Below are positions 1 through 11,400 of a DNA stretch of 64,000 bases, one piece after another; within the stretch, counting starts at the first letter, position 1; each line of letters begins with the position of its first letter. Origin of the DNA: Cephalopachus bancanus. Taxonomy: Eukaryota > Chordata > Mammalia > Primates > Tarsiidae. The stretch covers positions 2,666,001 through 2,730,000 of the forward strand of contig JAPVLO010000007.1 in assembly GCA_027257055.1 (NCBI GenBank), read 5' to 3'. The position numbers were made by a program, and so were the translations under genes. The notes beneath the pieces were generated by a model. The model worked only from the letters and a program-made list of their open reading frames with translations, made no database searches and was not told the DNA's origin.

Positions 1-1185
1 CCCCTATCTATCTCCATACACAAAAATTAACTCCAAATGGATCAGAAACATAAATGTAAAACCTCAAACCATAAGGACCTTAGAAAATGAAGGGCATACC
101 CTCATGGAAATCAGAACTGGCATCCAATTCCTGACAAAACCCTAAACCCACAGGTCATAAGAGAGAAGATAGACAAGTGGGACCTTATTAAACTGACAAA
201 CTTCTACAAGGCCAAAGAAACCATCAAGAGAGCAGGGAGACAGCTCACAGACTGGGAAAAAGTATTTGCCAACACCAGGTCTGACAAAGCTTAACATCTT
301 GGATCTACAAGGTACTCAAATGTGCCAAAAAGAAAAAAAACAAACAACCCCATTATAAAATGGGCAAAAGTTATGAACAGACACTTCACAAAGGAAGACA
401 TCCGAGCAGCCCACAGACACATGAAGAAATGCTCAACCTCACTAATCATCAGGGAGATGTAAATCAAAACCACACTGAGACACCACCTAACTCCAGTCAG
501 AATGGCAATTATCAACAACTCAAAAAATAACAGTTGCTGGAGAGGGTGTGGCAAAAAGGGAATACTTCTACACTGTTGGTGGGAGTGTAAACTAGTACAA
601 CTTCTGTGGAAAGCAGTGTGGCGATTCCTAAAAGCTCTGAATATCAACCTCCCATATGACCCTGCAATCCCCCTACTGGGAATATATCCTGAAGAACTAA
701 AATCACTCTATAATAAAGATACCTGCACACGTATGTTTATCACAACATTGTTCACAATAGCAAGAACCTGGAAGCAACCATGCTACCCATCAAAAGAGGA
801 CTGGATTTTTAAAAAGTGGTACATATACACGATGGAATACTACGCAGCCATAAAAAAGAATAAAATCATGAATTTCACAGCAACCTGGATGGAACTAGAG
901 TCTGTAATACTGAGTGACCTCTCACAGAAACAAAGATTCGAGTATCACATGTTCTCACTCATATAGTGGACCTTGAACATCCAATGTAATACTATAAGAA
1001 AATGACTGACTGTAGTGGGAAACTATAGGGGGGAGGGAGATGGGATTAATCGTAATAAATATCTGTCTGGGGACAGGGAAACACCTCTTATCAACAAGGA
1101 TGCCTGAACGAAATGTATTTGTATACCTAACCCTTAACTGTACCCCACAATATCATAATAAAAAATATTGATTATAAAAATATAT
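1..1185 (+). mobile_element. L1 (LINE-1) 3' fragment: ORF2 C-terminus, 3' UTR and A/T-rich tail
   Basis: The sequence from base 1 parallels 46730-47915 of the full-length L1 in this window almost base for base. It enters inside ORF2; the last open stretch (502-966) encodes the cysteine-rich ORF2 C-terminal segment, including CWRGCGKKG and YDPAIPLLG, and ends MFSLI-stop. Upstream parts contain frameshifts and stops, so no functional protein is possible. The 3' UTR follows (about 967-1160), with AATAAA-like signals near 1160 and an (AT)n-rich tail to about 1195. The element continues beyond the left edge of the window. Confidence 0.93.
502..966 (+). pseudogene. L1 ORF2 C-terminal remnant
   Basis: This 154-codon open stretch is the end of an L1 ORF2 protein, the endonuclease/reverse transcriptase of LINE-1. 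It carries the C-terminal cysteine-rich region (CWRGCG near residue 12, then CWWECK) and the conserved YDPAIPLLG and YTMEYYAAIKK blocks. The apparent start codon is internal ([10 protein letters not shown]) and is not a real start. The catalytic domains are absent or broken upstream. It is shown to mark what the frame is, not as a gene. Confidence 0.9.
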
Positions 1186-1293
1186 ATATATATAATTACA
1201 CTCAAAAAAAGCTATCAAAAACTTAAAAAGATGCACAAGGTCACTACATAATGATAAAAGGTTCAATTCATCAATAAGAAATATCCATCCTAA

Positions 1294-1335
1294 CATATAT
1301 GCACCCAACATAGGAGGATTTTGGGTGCATATATG
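1294..1335. repeat. Perfect 15-bp inverted repeat (hairpin) in L1 fragment
   Basis: Bases 1294-1308 (CATATATGCACCCAA) are the exact reverse complement of 1321-1335, with a 12-base loop. In the full-length L1 at 43922-43960 the same region has only the left arm and then runs on into CATAGGTGCGCCAAC. The right arm is therefore an extra inverted copy of the left, as produced by a templated insertion or a replication template switch. Confidence 0.9.
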
Positions 1336-1510
1336 TGCAACTTTCATAAAGCAGTGTCTAGGAAAACTTTAAAAAGATATAGACTCTAACTTTATCATAG
1401 CTGGGGACTTTAATACCCCACTCACAACCCTAGACACATCATCAGGACAAAAAATCAGCAAGGAGATCCAGAACCTCAATGTGACTCTTGACTTAATTGA
1501 TATATACAGA

Positions 1511-1800
1511 GCCGGGCTCAGTGGCTCAGCCTGTAATCCCATGCTTTGGGAGGCTGAGGTGAGTGGACTGCCTGAGCCCATGAGTTCGAGACCCGCCTGG
1601 GCAACTTGGCAAGACCTCATCTCTACAATAAATCAAAAATCAGCCGGGCGTGGTAGCACACGCCTATAATTCTGGCTACTTGGAAGGTTGAGGTGGAAGG
1701 ATCGCCAGAGCCCAGTGGGTCGAGGCTGCAATGGCCGGGAGTGTCGACTGCACTCCAGTCTGGGTGACAGAGTGAAACTCCAACTCAAAAAAAAAAAAAA
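1511..1800 (+). mobile_element. Alu SINE, strepsirrhine-type dimer, inserted in L1
   Basis: A dimeric 7SL-derived SINE with a left monomer from GCCGGGCTCAGTGG, a middle region with ACAATAAATCAAAAATCAG, a right monomer and an A-tail at 1786-1800. It is flanked by a 14-bp target duplication TTGATATATACAGA (1497-1510 and 1801-1814). Removing it restores continuous L1 ORF2 sequence. The same non-standard head sequence occurs in the copies at 40004 and 44956, so the three belong to one lineage-specific family. Confidence 0.95.
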
Positions 1801-2948
1801 TTGATATATACAGAACACTACATCCAATGATCACGGAATATACATTCTACTCATCACTGCATGGAACATACTCTAAGATAGACCACATCCACGGCCATAA
1901 ATCAACCATAAACAAATTGTATAAGATTGAAATTTTGCCATGTACCTTCTTAGACAGTGGAATAAAAATAAATATCAACACCAACAAAGTTCCCCCAAAA
2001 CCCACAAAGACATGGACACTAAGCAGCATGATACTAAGCAACTCCTGGGTCAACATGGAAACCAAAACAGAAATTAAAAGATGCCTGGAAACAAAAGAAA
2101 ATGAAGAAACATCTTACCAAAATCTCTGGGATGCCATGAAATCAGTAGTAAGAGGAGAATTCATACTGAGTCTCTGTTACTCCTTCCTCACATCAGGCAG
2201 GGGAGTTTCAGACTTTATAGGGTCATGCCAGGACTGGCATGGCATCAGGTGTATTATGGGAGTGGGAGGTTCCCTTAAGATAATTTTATGTTAGTATTAC
2301 AATGAAGGTGAAAGTTCATTATGGGTATCTTAGATCACCCTTGTCTATTGATACACATGTTCCAGGGAGTCCCAAAGCTAGCCCCTGCCTTAGTGGTCAG
2401 CTCTCAACTGTGAGCATCCTGGGTAGATAGACTACAGTGCTGAGGTATATCTAATAAGAGTCTATCTATTAGGTAAGTGTGGTTTTCCAATAGCTAGGCC
2501 ACTTGCATGGTTCTGCACTAGCTGCTGCAGACATCAAGATTCAGAACTTTTCCTACAGCCCTGAAGGTTTTTCTAGTCTAACCTGCCTATTCAATTAAAT
2601 GGTAGCAACATAAATTCTTTAGCAATCGAGGCTATAAATACTTTATATTACTTGCAAATTATGTTACATAAGTGGAATCTCAGCTCATATAATAGGTTCT
2701 AAAGTCAGCATATATGCTGTCACTCTACTGTATTATAAAACTTCAATTTATTTATGAACATATTTGGATCCAGAACCCCATGGATAATGATTAGGCTTCT
2801 AGGATAGTCTACAAAGCCAGTTCAATCTATACTCTACTATAGAACCAATAGAGTTCATGGCCACTATGGAGCCCAAATGTTATAAATCAGGTTAAGGAGT
2901 GTGAAAAAAATATCTAGGAAAAGCCAAAGTATTGAGCATCATTTAGGG

Positions 2949-2950
<2 letters not shown>

Positions 2951-3004
<54 letters not shown>
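2951..3004. repeat. (GT)n microsatellite
   Basis: An uninterrupted run of about 27 GT dinucleotides. Long pure runs of this kind are length-polymorphic in mammals and can adopt Z-DNA. Confidence 0.98.
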
Positions 3005-3006
<2 letters not shown>

Positions 3007-3582
3007 GTTACAGTGGGAAGAGTAAAGACAGCGAAAACATTTTCTATATCGAGAAATAATTAAGCTAAGAGTTTCTACCGATATGAAAAGATCTCCAAAA
3101 TATAAATGTTAAGGGAGGAATGCAAAAAAACAGAACAGTGGTATCCTAAGTGTTGTGAATCACACATAGAAACCCATACACAAAGAGAGAAAAATAATGT
3201 GTGTATATTTCCTTGTAAATGCATAAAAGAACTGAGGAAGAAAAGGAAACACTGAATAGAATGGGACCCCAGTGGGGGGGAAGTATCACAGAATATCTTA
3301 ATATACATTTCATTTCTAAACAATGTAAATTTTCATCTGGCAAAATTGTTTAAAACAAAGAATAGGAAGAATAGAATTGAATCCAGCCAAGTATAGCCAT
3401 ATGATTGAAAGTGAACAAATGGATCGCTTTATTCAATATAGACTATAAGGAATAATACTCATATTGAAGATGAGCTTAAAAGATAAATACATATAGCTGT
3501 GGTGACAATTGAGAGGGGCATTATAAATTTCAGAAATATTATTGCCAAAAAGTGTCATTTCAGCATTAGAAAGAAACAAGTC

Positions 3583-3840
3583 TTAGGTATCAGTAAAATT
3601 TGTTTTACTCATTGCATCCCACCAGATAAGAGTTACTTGACATACAGCCGATTCCACTACTTCAGGCTCACACAGCTGTTGCATCACTTGCTTTTGATCC
3701 AAAGGGAACAGACGAATTTTTCTGAAGAGGCCTTTGTAGATATTTAGTTGCCTCCTGAAGATAGTCTGTGAGCATGTTCCATCAACATAAGAAGTGACAA
3801 TAACTGTATTACTAATTATGCCAAAGTTGACAATGGGATG
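3583..3840 (-). pseudogene. Possible unidentified protein-derived remnant (open frame without start)
   Basis: On the minus strand the frame starting at 3840 stays open for about 85 codons to a TAA at 3583-3585, and the same frame continues largely open after that stop to about 3350. There is no convincing start codon at the upstream end, where it meets the antisense L1 at 3843. I do not recognise the product, and the composition (for example VTSYVDGTC, QVMQQLCEPE) does not fit L1 or any ERV protein I know. It could be a processed pseudogene truncated by the L1, or a chance open frame. A protein-level homology search of the minus-strand translation would decide. Confidence 0.2.
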
Positions 3841-3842
3841 CT

Positions 3843-4325
3843 ATTTTTTTAATTTTTTATTTTAAAGATGTGGGGCACAATTCAGGATTAAGTATACAAA
3901 TATACACATATTTGTTATGCAGGTACCCTTGTTGATGAGGTGTGCTTCACACCCAGGAGTTTACCACTACTGCCAATCCCTTACTTATAGTATTCCAATG
4001 TGCCAAGGTCTGCTTATGAGTGAGAGCATGTGATACTCAGTTCTTTGTTTCTGTGATAGATCACTCAGTATTATAGACTCTAAGTCCACCCAAGTACTGA
4101 GAAGTTCATAATTTTGTCCTTTTTAGGCTGCATAATATTTCATCGTGTATATGTACCACATTTTTTTATCCAGTCCTCTTTTGATGGGCAGCATGGTTGG
4201 TTTCATGTTTTTGCTGTTATGAACAATGCTACAATAAACAGGCGTATGAAGGTATCTTTTTCATAGAATGATTTGAGTTCCTCCAGTTATAGTCCCAGTA
4301 GGGGAATTGCAAGATTGTATAAGGC
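3843..4325 (-). mobile_element. Antisense L1 3' end (ORF2 C-terminus and 3' UTR)
   Basis: The reverse complement reads as the L1 3' end. The antisense A-tail is at 3843-3865, the 3' UTR at about 3866-4050, then the ORF2 C-terminus with stops. It matches the other L1 3' ends in the window (for example the segment reading TGATGGGCAGCATGGTTGG corresponds to the PSKEDW region). The copy stops abruptly inside ORF2 at about 4325, where the 31-bp minisatellite begins, and no remainder of the L1 appears at the other end of the array. Confidence 0.9.
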
Positions 4326-7300
4326 ACACACCCTTGGCCCCAACAATGCCCATGCATGTACCCTCAGACCTTACCAATGCCCTCACACCCACCCTTGGAC
4401 ACCATTGATGCCCACGCTCATGGCCACCACGGACACCAGAAAGGGTGCCCCCATTCCCCACCCACACCAGCGTGCACACTCTTGGACCCCAAATTCACAC
4501 ATACACAGCCTTCATCCCCACCAACTCCTATGTGTGTGCCCTAGTCCCCTGCCAACACCTGCTTGTGCATCCTCGGACCTTGCTGACACTGGCATGTGTG
4601 CCCTCGGACCCCACCTACTTCCACTCACGCACCCTCAGCCCCTGCCAATACCCACATGTGCCCTTATACCCTGCTGATGCCCATGCATGCCCTTGTCCCC
4701 CACCAAAGTCAGTGCCCATATCCTCATCCTCCATCTACACTTGTGCACAAGGCTTCATCCACCTCTGATGCCAGCAAGCATGCCCTCATCCTCCGTTAAT
4801 GCCAGCACATGACCCTCATCCTCAACCAATGCCTGTGCTGGTGCCCTTGTACTTTGCCAATGCCTGCGTGCTCACCCTTTGACCCCCACTGACACCCACA
4901 TGCAAGCCCTCAGCCACCGCTGATGCCTGGGCATGTGACCTTGGTCCTTGCCAATGCCTGACCACATGCCCTCATATCCCGATGACACTCGCATGCATGA
5001 CCTCATCCCCTACTAAAGCCAACACATGTGCCCTCGGCCCTTGCCAGTGCCCATGCAAGCCCACTCTCGGACCTTGCCGACGGCCATGCATGCACCCTCA
5101 GACCCTGCCAACGCCCAAGTGGGCACCCTCGGACCCGCTGATACCCACGCACATGCTCTCTTCCCCCGCCGAAGCCAGTATGCACCCCCTCCGACTCTGT
5201 CGATGCTTGCACATGCTCCCTCGTCCCCTAGTGAAGCCCCTGCACACCCTCAACTTGCATGGATGCCAGTGCGCCTGGCCTTGTCCCCTGCTAACAACCA
5301 CATATACACCCTTAGACCCCAACACCCTCACACGTGCCCTTGTCACCTGCCGATGCCAGCACGTGTCCTCGGACCCCACCAATGCACACATGCACAGCCC
5401 TCTTTCCCTGTTGATGCCTGTGAATGTGTCCTCAGACTCTGCCAAAACCCACCTGCATGTTCTTGGCCACTGCTGGTGCCGTGTGCACACCTCTAGTTCT
5501 TACTAACGCCTGTGCACGCACCCTCATCTCCCGTCAATGCCCACGTGTGCATCCTCAGACCTTGCCAACATCTACACACATGCCCTTAAATCCCACGATG
5601 CCCATGCACTTGCCCTTGGCTCCTGCCCATGCCTGTGTGTGCACCCTTAGACCTTGCAGACACCCACGTGCACACACTCAGACTGCCCACACATGCTTTG
5701 TCCCCCACATAAGCCAGTGTGCATGCCCTTATCCTCCGTCAACACTTGTGTTCATGACCTCATTCTCCAACGACACCAGCGAGCATGTCTTCCTCTCCCA
5801 TCTACACCGGCACACATACTCTCATCCCTCACCAACACCCACGTGTGTGCCCTCATCCCCTGTGACACCAGCGCATGTGCCCACATCCCCCACCAACACT
5901 CACACACGTGCCCTTGAATCTTACTGCTGTCTGCATGTGCCCTTGGTACCCACTGATGCCCGAGCACACATCCTTGTACCCCACTGATGCCCACGTGAGT
6001 GTCCTTGTCCCCCACCAAAGCCAGTGTGCATGCCCTCATCCTCCATCGACATGTGAGTGTGCCCTCATTCCCCTCCAATGCCAGCAAGTGTGCACTTGTC
6101 CACCTCCAACACCTGCAAGCATGCCCTCATCCCCCACCAACGCCAGTGTGTGTGCCCTTGTCCTCCACCCAGGCTTGTACACAAACCCTCGTACCTTGTC
6201 TACGCCTGTGTACTTGATCTCAGACCCCACTGACACCTGCGCACATGCCCGAGTGTGACCTCAGTCCTTGTCAATGCCCGCGCACTCAACCTCAGACCCT
6301 CTGACACCAGCACAGGTGTCCTTGGTCCCCACTGATGCTCATGCATGCACCCTCATACACCGACACCAGCACACATGACTTTGTTCCCTGCCAACAACAG
6401 CATGCCTGCCCTCATCCCCCTTCAACACCAGCAAGTGTGCCCTCATTCCCTGCCAACACCTACATGCACAGCCCTCATCCCCCATGGAAGCCTGCACATG
6501 TGCCCTCACTCCCCACCAACATCCACACACTTCGCTTCATCCCATCGATGCCCACACGTGTGCCCTCAAACCTTGTCAACACCCACACACATACTCACAG
6601 CCCCCACTATCACCCGCGCATGCAGCCCTTGTACCCCTCTGACATCAGCAAGCGTGCTCTCGTCCCCCACTGATGACTGCATGTGCATCTTCGTCCCTCA
6701 ACAACATGAGTGTGCGAGCCCTTGCCCCCCACCAAAGACCTCATGCATGCCAATAGACCCTGCCAATGTCAGCGTGTGCACCATCATTCCCTGCTGATGC
6801 CTGTGCACACAAACTCATTTTCTGTGGTCACTCACACTCACACCCTCATCCCCCACCAAAGCCAGAGAAGAAGCCCTTGTCACCCACTGACAACCATGCA
6901 CGTGTCCTCATCCTCCACTGACTCCCACACACACACCATTGGACCCCACCCACAATTTTGCAGTCACCTTCATCCCCTGTTGACGCTAGCATGTACACCC
7001 TCGTCCCAAACTGACGACTGTGCATGCTCCCTCAGACCCCGCCAATGTCAACGCACACTCCCTCGTCCCTCACCAACGCACGCGTGCGCTCTCATCTACC
7101 ACCAATGCCAGTGCATAAACTCTCATCCCCCACTGAAACCCATGAGCACGCCCTCGTCCCCCACCAATGTCAGTGCATGCACTCTCATTTCCTGCCATCT
7201 CCTGTGCATGTGCCCTTATCCTCCACTGAAGACTGTGCACGTACCCTCAGACCATGCCAATGTTCCCACAATTGCCTTTGGACATTGACAACACTGGTGT

Positions 7301-8396
7301 GTGCACCCTGGGACCTCGCCAAGGTCCACGCGGGTGACTTCGGTCCCTGCCAATGCCAGCACACGTGACTTCCTCCCCTGCCAATGATTGCATGCATGCC
7401 CTCAGACCCGCTGATGCCAGCATGCACCCTTGTCCCCTGCTGACACCCATGCACGTGCCCTTGGACTTTGCTGATGCCTGTGCACGTGCCCTCCAACCAC
7501 ACAGATGCCTGTGCATGCATACTTGGCCCCCATCGATGCCCATATGTGCACCCTCAAATCTTACTGATGCCAATGTGCATACCCTTAGACACTGTTGATA
7601 CCCATGTGTTCACCCTCAGCCCCCACTGATGCCAACAAGTGCGCCCTCATCCCCACCAACACCAATGCGCATGCCTTGTAACCCTACAAAGTCCTTGTCC
7701 CTTGCCAATGCCAGCGAGTGCACATTCATCCCTCCCCAGCACCAGCACCCTTGAACCCCACAAACACAAGCACACACACCCCATGTCCTCTGACGACGCC
7801 ACCGAGTGTGCCCTTATCCCTTATCTATGCCAGCATGCATGCCCTTGGACCCTACAAATGCACACACATACAGCCTTTGTCCCCTGCCAACACCAGCGAT
7901 CACATCCTTTTCCCCCTTCAATGACCACACACGTGCCCTTGTCTCATGTTGATGCCAGCATGTGAGCCCTCGTCCCCCACTGACAATTGCATGCATACCC
8001 TTAGACCCTGCCAACGCCCACACACACAAACACACATACACCTTTGGACATTGCTGAAGCCCACGTGCAAACAATCAGACCCCGGTGATGCCCACATGTG
8101 TGCCCTTGGCCCTTGCCACTGCCAGCGAGCACACCCTTGTCCCACATTGATGTCTGCACACACAACTCCGTTCACCTCTGACAACTGCACATGTGCCCTT
8201 ATCACCCACCAAAGCCAGCTCACATGCTCTCAGAACCTGCAACGCCAGCACACGCACCCTTGTCCCTTGTCAATGCCAGCACACTGGCCCTCATTTTCTG
8301 CCTGCCCTCACGTACATGTCCTTGTTCCCTGTAGAAGCTCACACACATGTCCTCGGCCCCGCCAATGCCCGCAAGCGCACCCTCATCCCCAGTCAA

Positions 8397-8400
<4 letters not shown>

Positions 8401-8447
<47 letters not shown>
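8401..8447. repeat. (CA)n microsatellite expanded from a minisatellite unit
   Basis: About 23 CA dinucleotides arise exactly where a normal unit carries its short CACACA tail, so this is probably slippage expansion of that tail. It is the only long pure dinucleotide run in the array. Confidence 0.97.
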
Positions 8448-8450
<3 letters not shown>

Positions 8451-11400
8451 CGTCCCTCACAGATGATCACACGAGTGCCCCCCCATCCATGCCAAAGCCA
8501 GGGCATATGCCTTTGGAACCCACCAACACCAGCACTTGCACCCTCATCCCCCACCTATGCCGGCACCATGTCCTTGTTCCCCATGGATGCCCATGTGCAT
8601 ACTCTCATCCCCTGTTGACACCAGCGAGTGAGCCCTCATCACCCAACAATGCAAGAACGCACACTTGTCCTCTAGCAATGACTGTATGTGTGCCCTCAGA
8701 CAATGTTGATGCCGCATGCCCACTCTTGTCCCCCACTGATGACTGTGTGAGTGCCCTCGTACCTGCTAATACCCACATGAGTGCCCTCATCCCCCACTGA
8801 TGCTGGTGACCTCAGATCTTGCTGACACCTGTGCATGGGCCTTCCAACCTCACAGATGCTCACAGGTGCACTATCATCTCCCACTGACACCAGCATGTGC
8901 ACCCTAGTCCCCTACCAATGACCTCAAGCGTAACCTCCTCCCCCGCCAATGTTTGTACATACACCCTGGTTCCCTGCAGAAGCCCACACACAAGAACTTG
9001 TCCCCTGCCAAGGCCAGTGTACACACCATCATCCCCTGCCAATGCTAGCAAGTGTGCCCACATCCCATGTTGACACCAGCACACGTGCCCTTGTACCAAA
9101 CCAACACCAGCACGCATGCCTTCATCCCCTGCCAATGACCACATTCACGCCCTCAGACCAGCTGATGCTCACACACACACTCTTGTCCCCCACCGACATC
9201 CACGTGTGTGCCCTCAGACCTTGCTGATGTCACACACATAACCTTGGACCCCACTGATGCCAGCAAGTGAGCCCTCATCCCCCATTGATGCCTGCGCACA
9301 TGCCCTTCTCCCCCACTGATGTCAGTGTGTGCACCATCGGACCTTGCTGACTCCCCTACTGATGCCAGTGCACACACCCTCATCTGCCTTCAACGTGAGC
9401 ACGTGGGCCATCATCCTCTACCGATGCCAGCACACTGCGCCTTTGTTGTTCAAAACCCACACATGCATCCTCGGACCCCACTGACATCCTTGTCCCCCAC
9501 AGACGACCGCCCTACATGCCCTCTGACCCTGCCAATGCCTGCACATGCCATTCATCCCCTGCCAACACCAGTGAGTGCACCCTCATCCCCCGTTGATGCC
9601 AGCATGTGGACCTCATACCCTGCCAATGCCAGTACATGCACTCTTGTTTTAAGCCAACAACCATAAGTGTGCTCTTGGCCACCACCGACGCCCACACACG
9701 CACTCTCATTTCCAGTCAATGTTTGAGCTCGCAGCTTCAGACCTTGCTGATGCCAATGCACATGCCCTCATTTCCCACCAATACTTGCGCTTGTGCCCTT
9801 GGACCTTGCTGATGCCCATAGGCATGCCCTTGAACCTTGCCAACACCCATGTGCATGCCCTCGGCCCTGCTGACACTAGCGCATGCGCCCTTGGACACTG
9901 TCAACATCCATTCATGTGCACCTGTATCCCCTGACACCCACCCGCACACACTCGGATACTGCCGATGCACATGCACACACACTCATCCCTCACTGACACA
10001 AGCACGTGTGCCCTCATCCCCCACTGACGCCTGTGCACACAGTCCTCATCCCCCACTGACATCAGTGAGTGTGCCACCATTCCCCCACCAACTCCCGCAT
10101 GCACCAGTGGAAACCATCACCACCTTTGCCCACGCCCTCATCTCCCGCCGACGCATGTGAGTACTTCCCCGGACATGTCTGATGTCCACGTGTGTACACT
10201 CATCTCCCCCTGATGCCAGTGAGAATGCCCTCATCCCCAGTTGATTCCAACAGGTGCTCCCTCGTACCCTGCTAATACCAGCGCACACACCCTTGTCTCT
10301 CACCAATGCCCAAGTGCATGACCTTGAACCTTGCTGATGCCCAAGCGCAAGCCCTCAGACCCCGCTAATGACTGCACATGTGCTCTCGGCCTCCACCAAC
10401 ACCGGGGCACATGCCCTCATCCCCTACTGATGCCTGCATGTGCCCTCAGAGCTGGCTGATGCCAGCATGCATACCTTCGGACAACACAGATGCTGGTGTG
10501 CACACCCTCATTCCCTGCTGATGTCACCATACAAGACCTCATACCCTGCCAATGTCAGCACATGCGCCCTTGCCTATCATCATTGAGTGTGCATCCCCTC
10601 ATCCCGTATCAAAGCCCATGTGCATGCCCTGAAACCCCACTGATGCCCACACACACCCTCGGCCCTCACCAATGCCTGAGCATGTGCCCTTGGACCCCAC
10701 CAACGCTTATCCCCATCCCCAGCTGAAGCCATCACACATGCCCTTGGACCCCACTGATGCCAGCATGTACACTCTCGTCACCTTTCAACATCGGAGTGCA
10801 GGCCCTCATCCCCCACCTACCCCTGCGTGCATGTCCTCATTCCTTATGGACAACCTTGCACATGCCCTCATCCCCTGCCAACACCAGCACTTGCACCCTC
10901 ATCCCTCAACAACGACCCACATGTGCACACCCTTATCCCCTGCCAACAACTGCATACATGTCCTCACCCCCACCGATGATTTCATGTGAGCCTTCTTCCC
11001 CCGTCTATGACCATGCATACTCTCAGATTCCACTAATTCCCATGTGCATGCCCTTGGATCCTGCAGATGCTCACATGTGACCTCATTCCCTGCCGATGCC
11101 CTCATCACCCACTGATGACCACATGTGTGCCCTCATTCCCTGCCATTGTTCATGCATGCATCCTTGTTCCACGTGGACACCTACATGCACACTCTCATCC
11201 CCCACCTACACCACACAAATGCCCTTGGACATTGCTGATGCCCATGCATGCAGCCCTCAGCCACCGCCGACACTAGCAAACATGCTCTTGACGCCACCAA
11301 TGACCGCACGTGTACCCTCTTTCCCTATCGACACCAGTGTATGAGGCCTCATTCCCCACTGACACACATGCAAACAACCTCAGACCCCATTAACACTACA

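Larger units (their letters stand above)
1196..2165 (+). mobile_element. L1 ORF2 endonuclease-region fragment, split by an Alu
   Basis: Bases 1196-1510 and 1801-2165 together parallel 43840-44490 of the full-length L1, which is the end of the ORF2 endonuclease domain and the following linker. Recognisable words include ITGDFN-type sequence near 1400, and NSWVNMETKTEIKR and ENEETSYQNLW at 2040-2140. Both ends are truncated and there is no A-tail, so it is a broken piece rather than a complete insertion. It contains a local inverted duplication at 1294-1335 that the other L1 copy lacks. Confidence 0.88.
2166..3842. other. Anonymous AT-rich stretch with a (GT)n microsatellite
   Basis: I recognise no gene here. 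The stretch is AT-rich, with no confident repeat family by eye. The first 250 bases (from ACTGAGTCTCTGTTAC) have the look of an old LTR but lack a partner or clear ends. A (GT)n run sits at 2951-3004. The minus strand at 3583-3840 is open and is listed separately. Confidence 0.6.
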
